Source: DASUAS01 sp963841415 (lineage in GTDB: Bacteria; Actinomycetota; Acidimicrobiia; IMCC26256; DASPTH01). Taken from it: a stretch of DNA of 64,000 nt. Shown piece by piece: positions 25,908 through 34,091 of this stretch. Each line of letters begins with the position of its first letter. The stretch's first letter is position 1. The stretch spans positions 868,001 to 932,000 of the forward strand of contig CAWJCN010000003.1 of the NCBI GenBank assembly GCA_963841415.1, in the 5' to 3' direction. The position numbers and the translations under genes are program-made. The notes beneath the pieces were generated by a model that was given only the letters and a program-made list of their open reading frames with translations, had not been told where the DNA came from and did no database searches.

Positions 25908-26462
25908 TCAATCGGCGCGTCGCGTGCAGACGATGAGACCGGTGGACCAAGCGAGTTCGACGCCGATGAGCCGCGGATCGGCCGTCAGGGTCCCACGGGC
26001 ATCCTCGGTCTTCGCCTGGTGCGTGGTGCTCTGCCACTCGGCAGGCGTCATGTCGTCGACGACGAGGAGTCCGCCGGGTCGGAGCGCGGCGATCGTCAGG
26101 TCGAGGCGCTCCCACTTCCCGCCCTCGGCGTCGGCGAAGATCAGATCGAACGAGCCGAGCTGAGGCATCAGTTCGACCGCGTCACCCACGACGATCGGCA
26201 CGTGATCGGGCCAGCGCCCGCCTCGCGCAACGGCGGCGACGTCGTCGTCGGCCTCGATCGACATCACCTCGACGTCCGACCGCGCGCCCAAGCCGTGGAC
26301 GATCCAGGCGAGGCCCACGCCGCAGCCGGTTCCCAGTTCGAGGATGCGCCCGCTCGCGGGTGTCGCCGCTGCGAGCACCGCGAGCAACCGGCCGACCTCC
26401 GGGTCGGACGACATCGTGAACCCCGCAGCAGCCGCGCCGGACAGTGCTTCTTCGGGCGTCAC
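25908..26462 (-). CDS. Class I SAM-dependent methyltransferase (O-methyltransferase-like)
   Basis: 184 residues. Motif I ILELGTGCGVGLAWIV, acidic ribose-binding VEVMSIEADDD, then FDLIFADAEGGKWERL and LRPGGLLVVDDM, the layout of catechol-type O-methyltransferases. Target unknown. GTG at 26462 overlaps (GTGA) the stop of the preceding small gene; the longer frame upstream is that gene read out of frame. Converges with the secreted TIM-barrel gene, 43 bases apart. Confidence 0.8.
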   Translation of the reverse strand: MTPEEALSGAAAAGFTMSSDPEVGRLLAVLAAATPASGRILELGTGCGVGLAWIVHGLGARSDVEVMSIEADDDVAAVARGGRWPDHVPIVVGDAVELMPQLGSFDLIFADAEGGKWERLDLTIAALRPGGLLVVDDMTPAEWQSTTHQAKTEDARGTLTADPRLIGVELAWSTGLIVCTRRAD

Positions 26463-26772
26463 GAGAGCGCGTCCAGAAAATGCTGTCGGTTCTGATGGAA
26501 CCATTCCTTGCGCCGGTCGTACCGCTCCTGCCCACCCATCTCGCTCCACATGGCGACGAGCGTCGTCGAGCTCGACGCCCACGTTGCTGCGAAACGCGTG
26601 ATGTCGTGCTCCACCATCGCGCGGCACCAGCGTCTGAGAAAGAGCGACAGATCGGACAGTCGTGGCGGTGACGCGTCGTACGTGAGCGTGGCGCGCGGCT
26701 CGATCCATCCGCGGCGTACTTCTCGCGCGGGACGACGACGATCGTGAGGTCCGCGTCGGCGATGATCACCAC
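26459..26772 (-). pseudogene. Small protein of unknown function, frame interrupted
   Basis: Two frames join into one sensible product. From GTG 26772: MVIIADADLTIVVVPREKYA. The frame then turns Arg/Ser-rich, and the sensible text goes on in another frame: GWIEPRATLTYDASPPRLSD ... RRKEWFHQNRQHFLDALS, with a stop at 26459-26461 that overlaps the methyltransferase start. One G missing at about 26710 (GCGG for GCGGG) explains it. The repaired protein is 104 residues, soluble, with several Trp. I do not recognise it. It lies 22 bases after glpX and is probably in the same transcript. Confidence 0.55.
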
Positions 26773-26794
26773 GCGCAGGTGCCCGCTGCGGGCG

Positions 26795-27787
26795 TCAGTC
26801 GAACTTGAGCGCCGAGTAGCGCATCAACTTCTGCCACTTGTGGGTCGCGTCGATCGTGCGCGTCGTGCCCGACTTCGAGCGCATCGACATCGACTGCGTG
26901 CTCGCGCCGTTGCCCCAGTAGCGCACGCCCTTGAGCAGGTCGCCGTCGCTGATGCCGGTGGCGCTGAAGAACACGTCGTCGCCGGAGACGAGGTCTTCCT
27001 TGGTGAGCACCTGGTCGAGGTCGTAGCCGGCGTCGAGTGCGGCGCGACGCTCGGCGTCGTCGCGGGTGTGGAGCCGGCCCAGGATCTCGCCGCCGATGCA
27101 CTTGAGCGCGGCCGCCGCGATGACACCTTCGGGGGTGCCGCCGATGCCGAAGAGGATGTCGGTGCCGCTGCCGGGAGTCGCCACCGAGATGGCGCCGGCG
27201 ACGTCGCCGTCGGAGATCAGCTTGATGCGCGCGCCAGCGTCGCGGCACTGCCTGATGATGTCGGAGTGGCGGTCGCGATCGAGGATGACGGCGGTGATGT
27301 CGTCGACATCCTCGCCGAGTGCCTTGGCCACCGCGTCGAGGTTGGCTTTCACGGGCACGTCGAGGTCGATGACGTCGGCGGCCTCGGGGCCCACCGCGAT
27401 CTTGTCCATGTAGACGCAGGGGCCGGGGTCGAACATCGTGCCGCGCTCCGACACCGCGATCACCGAGATCGCGTTGTTGCGGCCGAGTGAGGTGAGCGTG
27501 GTGCCGTCGATCGGATCGACGGCGATGTCGCACGGCGGGCCGCCGGCGCCGATCTCCTCGCCGTTGAACAGCATCGGCGCTTCGTCCTTCTCGCCTTCGC
27601 CGATGACGACGACACCCTCCATGGACACCGTGTTGAGGATGATGCGCATGGCGTCGACGGCGGCGCCGTCGGCCCCGTTCTTGTCGCCTCGCCCGAGCCA
27701 ACGGCCGGCCGCGAGCGCCGCGGCTTCCGTGACCCGCACGAGCTCGAGTGCCAGGTTGCGGTCGGGGGCCTGGGTCTGCGGTTCCAT
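26795..27787 (-). CDS. glpX: Fructose-1,6-bisphosphatase, class II (GlpX)
   Basis: 330 residues, the gluconeogenic phosphatase. Metal and substrate motifs: GRGDKNGADGAAVDAM, VVIGEGEKDEAPML, AVDPIDGTTLTSLG and GIGGTPEGVIAAAALK. Class II is the usual and often only FBPase of actinobacteria. ATG at 27787 has a TACGCT box 6 bases upstream. Head to head with a methyltransferase gene, 23 bases between the two start codons. Confidence 0.96.
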   Translation of the reverse strand: MEPQTQAPDRNLALELVRVTEAAALAAGRWLGRGDKNGADGAAVDAMRIILNTVSMEGVVVIGEGEKDEAPMLFNGEEIGAGGPPCDIAVDPIDGTTLTSLGRNNAISVIAVSERGTMFDPGPCVYMDKIAVGPEAADVIDLDVPVKANLDAVAKALGEDVDDITAVILDRDRHSDIIRQCRDAGARIKLISDGDVAGAISVATPGSGTDILFGIGGTPEGVIAAAALKCIGGEILGRLHTRDDAERRAALDAGYDLDQVLTKEDLVSGDDVFFSATGISDGDLLKGVRYWGNGASTQSMSMRSKSGTTRTIDATHKWQKLMRYSALKFD

Positions 27788-27793
27788 CCGGGG

Positions 27794-27799
27794 AGCGTA
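27794..27799 (-). promoter_or_regulatory. -10 box TACGCT of glpX
   Basis: Minus-strand TACGCT, 6 bases before the glpX ATG. It shares two base pairs with the -10 box of the divergent gene. Confidence 0.5.
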
Positions 27800-27803
27800 C
27801 CTT
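27798..27803 (+). promoter_or_regulatory. -10 box TACCTT of the divergent methyltransferase gene
   Basis: Plus-strand TACCTT, 7 bases before the ATG at 27811, overlapping the glpX box. Two RNA polymerases could not open both at once. Confidence 0.5.
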
Positions 27804-27810
27804 GCAGGTC

Positions 27811-28422
27811 ATGGATGACCGCCTGCTCGACGCCGCCCGCGCCGCCGTCGGTTTCATGCCCGACGACGAGGGGCTCGCCCTCCACGACGCGGGTCGCGAA
27901 GCGGCCACGCGGGGCCCATTGCTCGAGATCGGCACATACTGTGGCAAGTCGGCCATCTACCTCGGCGCGGCGGCGCGTGAGGGTGGCAGCGTCGTCTACA
28001 CGGTGGACCACCACCGTGGTTCCGAAGAGAACCAGGCGGGTTGGGCGCACCACGACGACGGTCTCGTCGATCCGCGCACCGGACGCATGGACACCCTGCC
28101 GTTCTTCCGCCGCACCATCGAGGACGCGGGTTTGGAAGACGTCGTCGTCGCGGTGGTCGGGCACTCGCCGACCGTCGCCGCGCACTGGGCGACGCCGTTG
28201 GGCCTCGTGTTCGTCGATGGCGGTCACGCGTTCGACGTCGCGCTCGCCGACTACGTGGGGTGGTCGCGCTTCGTCGCCCCGGGCGGCCTGCTCGTCTTCC
28301 ACGACGTGTTCGAGGATGCTGCGGCCGGCGGTCAGGCCCCGTTCGAGGTCTGGAAGCGCGCCGTCGCCGACGGCTTCACGCCCGTCTCAACCACCGGCTC
28401 ACTCCGAGTCCTCCGCCGCTGA
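27811..28422 (+). CDS. Class I SAM-dependent methyltransferase
   Basis: 203 residues. Motif I LLEIGTYCGKSAIYLGAAA, YTVDHHRGSEENQ, LGLVFVDGGHAFDVALADY and APGGLLVFHDVFED. The GTYCGKS loop and VDHHRGS are typical of a group near glycosyltransferase and polyketide clusters. It stands beside an alpha-barrel protein, another methyltransferase and a glycosyltransferase, but converges with them, so a shared pathway is possible, not shown. Start fixed by a TACCTT box at leaderless spacing. Confidence 0.8.
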   Translation: MDDRLLDAARAAVGFMPDDEGLALHDAGREAATRGPLLEIGTYCGKSAIYLGAAAREGGSVVYTVDHHRGSEENQAGWAHHDDGLVDPRTGRMDTLPFFRRTIEDAGLEDVVVAVVGHSPTVAAHWATPLGLVFVDGGHAFDVALADYVGWSRFVAPGGLLVFHDVFEDAAAGGQAPFEVWKRAVADGFTPVSTTGSLRVLRR

Positions 28423-28433
28423 GCAGCGTTCCG

Positions 28434-28470
28434 GCGTCAACGTTGCGGCACTACTCCGCAACTTTGACGC
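28434..28470. terminator. Bidirectional terminator hairpin
   Basis: 15-bp stem with one mismatch, GCGTCAACGTTGCGG and CCGCAACTTTGACGC, loop CACTACT, between two converging genes. Confidence 0.65.
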
Positions 28471-28483
28471 ATGCTGGAATGGG

Positions 28484-29602
28484 TCAGGCGCGGTCGGCGT
28501 TCCTGGCGCGCTCTTCGGCGATCTCGACGCCGGCCGCGAGGAGCTCGTCGGCGTTGAGGCCCTCGGGGAGCCGCTCGCCGCGGAAGAGTCCGGCGGTGGG
28601 ACCGGTGCCGGTGAGCGTGTTCGCGGCGAGCACGACCGCGGCCGAGTTCCACGTGGGCTGCTCGACGGGGTAGAGCTCGCCGTCGAGGTGGAAGGCGTCG
28701 TCGTCGAAGTTGGCGCCGGTCCAGTACCCGCCGCCGTCGGCGCGCAGGAACTGCACGGAGCGGTAGAGCATGCGTGCGTCGTGGTGACTGCCGATCGCGT
28801 CGAGCGCCATCACCAGCTCGCACGTCTCGGCCGCGGTCACCCACGGGCGGTCGGACACGCAGCGCACGCCGCGTTCCTCGACGACGAAGCCCGCCCAGCG
28901 TGACGCGACGCGAGCGTCGGCCGCGTAGCCGCGCAGCACACCACCGAGGATGGGGTAGTACCAGTCCATCGCCCAACGGTCCTTGTCGAGGAACACGTCG
29001 GGGCGGTGCGCGACCGCGATGGCGAGCGCACCCAGCGACAGCTCCCAGTCGGGACGCTCGTGCCCCAACCGCTCCGCGATCGCCAGTGCGCACTTCAAGC
29101 TGTGGTGGATGCTCGACGATCCGGTGAGCAGCGCGCCGTCGTCGGGATCGTCGCCGCGCCACGCGATCTCGCCGGTCTCGCGCTGGAAGTCGAGCGCGAA
29201 GTCGATGGCGGCCTCGACCGTCGGCCACTGTCTCCGGAGGTGCGCGGTGTCGCCGGTGACGAGGTGGTGGTGCCACGCGCCGGTGGCGACGTAGCAGGCG
29301 ACGTTGGTGTCGAGGGTGGGGTCCTCGATGTCGTTGCCGAGGTAGTACGCGTGCCAACCGCCGTCGGCGCGCTGCATGTTGGCGAGCCATTCGTACGCGG
29401 CGCGTGACTCCTCGTGACGGCCGCCGAGGTCGAGGGCCATCGCCGCTTCGACCATGTTCCAGGGGTCGGTGTGCCCGCCCGCGAACCACGGGATGTTGCC
29501 GTCGGGCAGCTGGACGGCCGCGATGGCTTCGACCGTCTCGAGCAGCTCGGCCGCGGTGATGATTCCCTCGACATCGGGGAGCAGGTGGTCGCGGGCGCGC
29601 AT
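28484..29602 (-). CDS. Prenyltransferase/terpene-cyclase-like (alpha/alpha)6-barrel protein
   Basis: 372 residues, all helical, with repeated QxxDGxxxW-like elements (AVQLPDGNIPWFAGGHTDPW, NMQRADGGWHAYYLG, FLRADGGGYWTGANF) of the squalene-cyclase/prenyltransferase or six-hairpin glycosidase fold. The acid motif of terpene cyclases is not evident, so a glycan-active role is as likely; it sits with a GT4 glycosyltransferase and a methyltransferase on the same strand. ATG 29602 directly follows repeat B3. No signal peptide. Confidence 0.6.
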   Translation of the reverse strand: MRARDHLLPDVEGIITAAELLETVEAIAAVQLPDGNIPWFAGGHTDPWNMVEAAMALDLGGRHEESRAAYEWLANMQRADGGWHAYYLGNDIEDPTLDTNVACYVATGAWHHHLVTGDTAHLRRQWPTVEAAIDFALDFQRETGEIAWRGDDPDDGALLTGSSSIHHSLKCALAIAERLGHERPDWELSLGALAIAVAHRPDVFLDKDRWAMDWYYPILGGVLRGYAADARVASRWAGFVVEERGVRCVSDRPWVTAAETCELVMALDAIGSHHDARMLYRSVQFLRADGGGYWTGANFDDDAFHLDGELYPVEQPTWNSAAVVLAANTLTGTGPTAGLFRGERLPEGLNADELLAAGVEIAEERARNADRA

Positions 29603-29609
29603 CAGATCG

Positions 29610-29701
29610 GGTCGATTCCGCTACTGCGTCCCGGCCTGCCTGATGGCTCGCTCGCTGCGGGCCGGGATACCCGGCTCGCCCCCGCTCGGCTCGCGCGGCC
29701 A
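29610..29701 (-). repeat. GAGCGAG-type hairpin repeat, copy B3
   Basis: Minus-strand copy: hairpin GCCGGG-TAT-CCCGGC, then GCGAGCGAGCCATCAGGC, then GGGACGCAGTAGCGGAATCG, ending 7 bases before the start codon of the alpha-barrel gene. It fills the gap to the preceding methyltransferase gene. Confidence 0.75.
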
Positions 29702-29721
29702 CGCATCCGCTGCATCTCCAC

Positions 29722-30435
29722 TCAGCCCACCTTCTGCGTATAGACGATCAGGCTCTTGCCGAGCACCGGGTTGAGCGCGCGGTCCAAACCGGCCACCCAC
29801 CGCGGCTGCCGCACGATCTGGTACGTGAGGAAGTCGTGGTACTTGCGCACGGGCCACGCGCCGGTGTTGTCGAGGCCGAAGCTGCACTTCAGCCACCAGT
29901 AGGGCGAGTGCAGCGCGTGCGCGTGGTGCGATCCGCGCAGCCACAACCCGGCCGACTCGAGCCGCTGCTCGAGCTCGTGCTGCCGGTAGATGCGGACGTG
30001 GCCGCCGGGGGTGTCGTGGTAGTGGTGGTTGATGGCCCAGCTCACGCGCTCGGGCCAGCGGGTGGGCACGGTGACCGCCATCCGGCCGCCCGGCCGCAGC
30101 ACCCGGACCAGCTCCGCGATGGCCCTGGTGTCGTCCCAGAGGTGCTCGAGCACCTCGGATGCGATCACCCGATCGAACGAGGCGTCGGGGAACGGGAGCC
30201 GTAGGGCGTCGCCGTTGACCTCACCGCCGGGCGCGTCTTCCGCGATCTCGCCCGCTTCGATCATCGCGCCCCGGGTGGCGCGCACTTCCTTGAGCTCACC
30301 GGCGTCGTAGTCGAGCGCGACGACCGTCGCGCCCCGACGCATCGCCGCGAACGCGTGACGTCCACCGCCGCAGCCCATGTCGAGCAGGCGCTGCCCAGCG
30401 CGGAGATCGAGGCGGTCGAAGTCGACGGTGAGCAT
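29722..30435 (-). CDS. Class I SAM-dependent methyltransferase
   Basis: 237 residues of the Methyltransf_11 type: RLLDMGCGGGRHAFAAMRRG, VVALDYDAGELKEV, LRLPFPDASFDRVIASEVLE and LRPGGRMAVTVPTRWPE. The C-terminal part (WWLKCSFGLDNTGAWPVRKY) is Trp/aromatic-rich and could bind a lipid-linked or glycan substrate. ATG overlaps the glycosyltransferase stop (TGATG), so the two are translationally coupled. Confidence 0.82.
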   Translation of the reverse strand: MLTVDFDRLDLRAGQRLLDMGCGGGRHAFAAMRRGATVVALDYDAGELKEVRATRGAMIEAGEIAEDAPGGEVNGDALRLPFPDASFDRVIASEVLEHLWDDTRAIAELVRVLRPGGRMAVTVPTRWPERVSWAINHHYHDTPGGHVRIYRQHELEQRLESAGLWLRGSHHAHALHSPYWWLKCSFGLDNTGAWPVRKYHDFLTYQIVRQPRWVAGLDRALNPVLGKSLIVYTQKVG

Positions 30436-31793
30436 CAGCCTTGTCCCCGTCGCTGGCTTCCGCTCGCTCCGTCCCCGCCGAGCGGGACGGGCAGAGCCCG
30501 CTCCCGCTCGCTGCCCGGGCCGGTCGCGACGCGCGCGTCGAGCAGGGCGCGGTAGTTCTCGACGGTCCCGATCGCGGTTTGTCGCCAGGTGAAGTTGTCC
30601 AGCGCGCGCTTCCGGCCGGCGGCACCGATGCGCGCCCGGAGCTCGGCGTCGTCGAGCGCGCGCAGCAACGCGTCGGCGAGCGCGCCGGGATCACCGGGCG
30701 GGACCAGCAGTCCGGTCTCGCCGTCGGTGCCCACGACCTCGGGCAGCGCGCCGCCGGTGGTGGCGACGAGCGGCACGCCGCAGGCCATCGCCTCCACCGC
30801 GGGCAGCGAGAAGCCCTCGTACAACGATGGCACCACGGCGACCTCGGCCTCGGCGTAGAGCTCCACGATGCGCTCGGTGGTCACGCCCGACACGTAGCGC
30901 ACCGCGCCGGTGAGGCCGAGACGCTCGATGATGCCCGGGATCTTGCTCTTGCCCTTGGGCTTGCCGATGATCACCAGCTCGGCGTCGGTGCGCTCGGTGC
31001 GGATCTTCGCCAGCGCCTCGAGGAGCGGGATGAGCCCCTTCATCGGCACGTCGGAGCTGGTGGTGGTCATCAGCCGACCGGGCACGCGCGCGATCTCGGG
31101 CATCGGGTGGAAGGTCTCGGCGTCGACGCCGACGGGCACGATGTGCAGCCGCTCGGGACGCACGTCCATCTGCTTCACGATGTCGCGCTTGCTCGACTCG
31201 GACACGGTCACGACCCGCGGGATCGCGCGTGCCACCAGCATCTGCATCCCGAGGAACCCGTACCAGCGCCGCAGCGTGAAGCGACGCCACGCGCTGGGCG
31301 CGTGCTCGAGGTCGAGGTCGCGGTCGACGGTGATCGGGTGGTGCAACGTGGCGAGCACAGGCCAGCCGTCGTCCATCATCCCCAGCAGCCCCGAGCCGAG
31401 GCACTGGTTGTCGTGGATGAGGTCGAAGTCGGCGCGGCGAGGGGTGAGCAGCCGTCGGGCGCGCAGGCTGAACGTGTACGGCTCCGGGAACCCGGCCGTG
31501 CACATGAGGCCGAACTCCCGGAGATCGATCGTGGTCTTGAACTCCCACGGCCACGGCACCCGGAACGGGTTCTCGGGGCGGTAGAGGTCCATGCTCGGGA
31601 CCTGCCGGAGCTGCGACGGGTCGACCAGTTCGGGGTACGGCTGGCCCGAGAGCACGGTGACCTGGTGGCCGAGCTCGGTCAGCTCGCGAGCGAGGTAGCG
31701 GGTGTACACACCCTGGCCCCCGCAGTACGGATTCCCCCGGTAGACCAACCAGGCGATACGGAGGCTCTCGGGCTGCGACGGCATGAGCGGCAC
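30435..31793 (-). CDS. GT4-family glycosyltransferase
   Basis: 452 residues, two Rossmann domains (GT-B). N-domain: RIAWLVYRGNPYCGGQGVYT; C-domain nucleotide-sugar site: EVAVVPSLYEGFSLPAVEAM and GETGLLVPPGDPGALADAL. It should add a sugar to a lipid or glycan acceptor from UDP- or GDP-sugar. Start at GTG 31793 or ATG 31784. The last 30 or so residues are coded by repeat A2 and look like junk (Arg/Gly/Pro-rich), so the element has extended the coding region. Confidence 0.85.
   Translation of the reverse strand: MPLMPSQPESLRIAWLVYRGNPYCGGQGVYTRYLARELTELGHQVTVLSGQPYPELVDPSQLRQVPSMDLYRPENPFRVPWPWEFKTTIDLREFGLMCTAGFPEPYTFSLRARRLLTPRRADFDLIHDNQCLGSGLLGMMDDGWPVLATLHHPITVDRDLDLEHAPSAWRRFTLRRWYGFLGMQMLVARAIPRVVTVSESSKRDIVKQMDVRPERLHIVPVGVDAETFHPMPEIARVPGRLMTTTSSDVPMKGLIPLLEALAKIRTERTDAELVIIGKPKGKSKIPGIIERLGLTGAVRYVSGVTTERIVELYAEAEVAVVPSLYEGFSLPAVEAMACGVPLVATTGGALPEVVGTDGETGLLVPPGDPGALADALLRALDDAELRARIGAAGRKRALDNFTWRQTAIGTVENYRALLDARVATGPGSERERALPVPLGGDGASGSQRRGQG
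30442..30525 (+). repeat. GAGCGAG-type hairpin repeat, copy A2, inside the 3' end of the glycosyltransferase gene
   Basis: Begins TGTCCCCGTCGCTGGCTTCC; hairpin outer arms GAGCGGGA and TCCCGCTC, inner CGGGC-AGA-GCCCG. The outer arms differ from copy A1 but still pair. On the minus strand it ends just before the start codon of the methyltransferase gene, in the same layout as copy B3. Confidence 0.75.
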
Positions 31794-31832
31794 AGTCTCG
31801 CAGACGGCCCCTCGTTCGGACGAACGTGCAGG

Positions 31833-32202
31833 TCAGGCCGGATTCGAGCTGTCGTCGGGAGTGGTGGGGAGCACCCTCACCCACAGGAACGCGGCGACCG
31901 CCCACAGGATCCCGGCCGCGATGGTGGCGAAGAGGCCCGAGTTGAGGAAGGTCTGGAGCTTGTACGTCTCAAATGCTGAGGCCGCTCGAGCGGTCGTCTG
32001 CGAACCACGCGATGTAGACGGCCACGGCCCAGCCACCCACGAAGACGATCCCGCCCAGCCAGGCGAAGAAGCGCGCGGGGACCGCCCGGAAGTACTCGAC
32101 CGGCCCGCCGCCCGTGCGCTCGCGCAGGGTCTTGCGCTCGGGCTCGGGTTCCCAGCCGTCGTCGATCGGTGCGGGACCTGCCCCGGCGTCGTCGTCGCTC
32201 AC
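31833..32202 (-). pseudogene. Small two-segment membrane protein, frame interrupted
   Basis: From GTG 32202 (MSDDDAGAGPAPIDDGWEPE) the frame runs through one membrane helix (FFAWLGGIVFVGGWAVAVYI) and stops early after FADDRSSGLSI. The text that makes sense goes on in another frame: AFETYKLQTFLNSG, a second helix (LFATIAAGILWAVAAFLWV) and a stop at 31833. No start codon exists for the second part, so one gene with a shift at 31967-31980 is the better reading. Repaired it is about 122 residues. Function unknown; no family recognised. Confidence 0.5.
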
Positions 32203-32254
32203 GGAGCGTGATCCTGGCACGCCACTGCTCGCCGAACGCGGCATTCGCGGTCGT

Positions 32255-32260
32255 TAGCCT
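32255..32260 (+). promoter_or_regulatory. -10 box TAGCCT of the S9 peptidase gene
   Basis: TAGCCT ends 7 bases before the ATG at 32268: leaderless spacing, fixing that start. Confidence 0.5.
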
Positions 32261-32267
32261 GAGCCGG

Positions 32268-34091
32268 ATGCCGCCGATCTCCGCTGCTGCCGTCGCGCGT
32301 TCGCGCGCGCTGGGCGAGGCGCGGTGGTCGCCTGGCGGTACGTCTCTGGCGTGGCTCGAAGCGTTCGGCGGCCGGGTCGACCTCGTGGTGGGGCCAGCCG
32401 ACGGCCGCGGCCCCGCTGTCACCCTCACCACCGACAGCCCGGTGACCAGCCTCGGTGCTTACGGCGGCGGCGGTTACGCCTGGGTCGACGACGACACGCT
32501 CGTGTACGCGGCCGCCGACGGTCGCCTGCTCGTGCTGCCCGCGGTCGGTGGCGCGATGCGCGTGCTTTCGCGCGACGGCCGCGCCGCGGCACCCGCGGCA
32601 TCACCCGACGGTCGGCGCGTCGCGTTCGTGCTCGAACGCGACGACGCCTGCGACGTCGCGGTGGTCGACGTCGCAGGCCGTTCGTGGCCGCGACGGCTCT
32701 CGTACTCCGACTACGCGTGGGATCCGACGTGGTCGGCCGACAGCTCCACCGTCGCGTGGCACGAGTGGGACCTCCCGAACATGCCGTGGGACGGCTCGCG
32801 CATCATGGCGGTCGCGCTCGACGCTCCGGGCGCGGCGCCGCAGCGGATCGCGGGGGGCGACGACGTCGCGGTGGGTCAACCACGCTTCGCGCCCGTCGGC
32901 GAGGCGCTCGCGTTCGTGGCCGAGACCAGTGGCTGGATGAACGTGTGGACCGTCGCGCACAAGGGCGCGTCACCCTCGTCCGTGCTCGCCGAACCGCACG
33001 AGCACGCCGAACCGTCGTGGGGCCCGGGCCAGCGTTCGTTCGCGTGGTCGCCCGACGCCGCCGCGATCGCGCTCTGCCGCAACGAGGACGGCTTCGGCCG
33101 CCTCGTCGTGGTCGACGTCGACGGCGACCGCGCCACCACTGATGTGTCGAAGGGCTGGCACGCCGGACTCGACTGGAGCGCTGCCGGCATCGCCTGCATC
33201 CGCTCCGGTGGTCGCACCGCGCCCCAGCTCACGGTGCTCGACACCGCGACGGGCGCCCGCGACGCGCGCCGCCGTGGCGCGCCGGCGGAGCTCGACGCGG
33301 TCGATCTGCCCGAGCCCACGCCGATCACCTGGCCCGGCACCGACGGCGAGACCGTGCACGGGCTGCTCTGGCTCCCCGCGCCCGCCGCGCCCGGCGCCCC
33401 GGCGCCTCCGTTGCTGGTCGACGTGCACGGCGGCCCCACCGACCAGACCACGGTCGACTGGAAGCCTCGTCTCCGCTGGTTCCTCTCCCGCGGGTGGGCG
33501 GTGCTCAGCCCCAACTACCGGGGTTCGACGGGCTACGGGCGCTCCTACCGGCACGCGCTCGACCACGCCTGGGGTGACGTCGACGTCGCCGACACCGTCT
33601 CCGGCATCCGTGCGCTCGCGCACGACGACCGCGTCGACGCCTCGCGCGCGTCCGTGATGGGCGGCAGCGCGGGCGGGTTCACCGCGCTGCTCGTCGCCGC
33701 GCACACGCCCCCGGTCGTGCGGGCCGCGGTCAGCCTCTTCGGCGTCACCGACCTCTTCGACCTCGCCGCGACGACGCACCGGTTCGAGTCGCGCTACCTC
33801 GACCGTCTCGTCGGCACCCTGCCCGAACACGCCGACCGCTACGAGGCGCGTTCACCAGTCGCGCGCGCTCGCGACCTCACCGTGCCGGTGCTCGTGCTCC
33901 AGGGAGCCGACGACAAGGTGGTGCCGCCGTCACAAGCGCAGTTGCTCGTCGACGCGGTGCGCGCCGCGGGCGGCACTGTCGAGCAACACGTCTACGACGG
34001 TGAAGGTCACGGGTTCTCCCAGGAAGCAACGATCGTCGACTCCTTCGAACGCATCGAAGCGTTCCTCGAGCGTTGGGTGGTGCAACGATGA
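32268..34091 (+). CDS. S9-family prolyl oligopeptidase-like peptidase
   Basis: 607 residues, cytoplasmic. An N-terminal beta-propeller (WSPGGTSLAWLE, ASPDGRRVAFVLERD, DPTWSADSSTVAWHEW) gates an alpha/beta-hydrolase. Ser467 in GGSAGGFTALLV, Asp548 or 549 in GADDKVVPPSQA and His581 in GEGHGF make the triad; DVHGGPTDQTTVDW is the oxyanion region. It resembles acylaminoacyl or dipeptidyl peptidases; the exact substrate is open. It overlaps the next hydrolase gene by ATGA. Confidence 0.9.
   Translation: MPPISAAAVARSRALGEARWSPGGTSLAWLEAFGGRVDLVVGPADGRGPAVTLTTDSPVTSLGAYGGGGYAWVDDDTLVYAAADGRLLVLPAVGGAMRVLSRDGRAAAPAASPDGRRVAFVLERDDACDVAVVDVAGRSWPRRLSYSDYAWDPTWSADSSTVAWHEWDLPNMPWDGSRIMAVALDAPGAAPQRIAGGDDVAVGQPRFAPVGEALAFVAETSGWMNVWTVAHKGASPSSVLAEPHEHAEPSWGPGQRSFAWSPDAAAIALCRNEDGFGRLVVVDVDGDRATTDVSKGWHAGLDWSAAGIACIRSGGRTAPQLTVLDTATGARDARRRGAPAELDAVDLPEPTPITWPGTDGETVHGLLWLPAPAAPGAPAPPLLVDVHGGPTDQTTVDWKPRLRWFLSRGWAVLSPNYRGSTGYGRSYRHALDHAWGDVDVADTVSGIRALAHDDRVDASRASVMGGSAGGFTALLVAAHTPPVVRAAVSLFGVTDLFDLAATTHRFESRYLDRLVGTLPEHADRYEARSPVARARDLTVPVLVLQGADDKVVPPSQAQLLVDAVRAAGGTVEQHVYDGEGHGFSQEATIVDSFERIEAFLERWVVQR

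Noticed and set aside
31833..32202. Two separate one-helix membrane proteins instead of one interrupted gene
   Set aside because: The second part has no start codon in frame before its helix, and the first ends abruptly; a single frame shift explains both.
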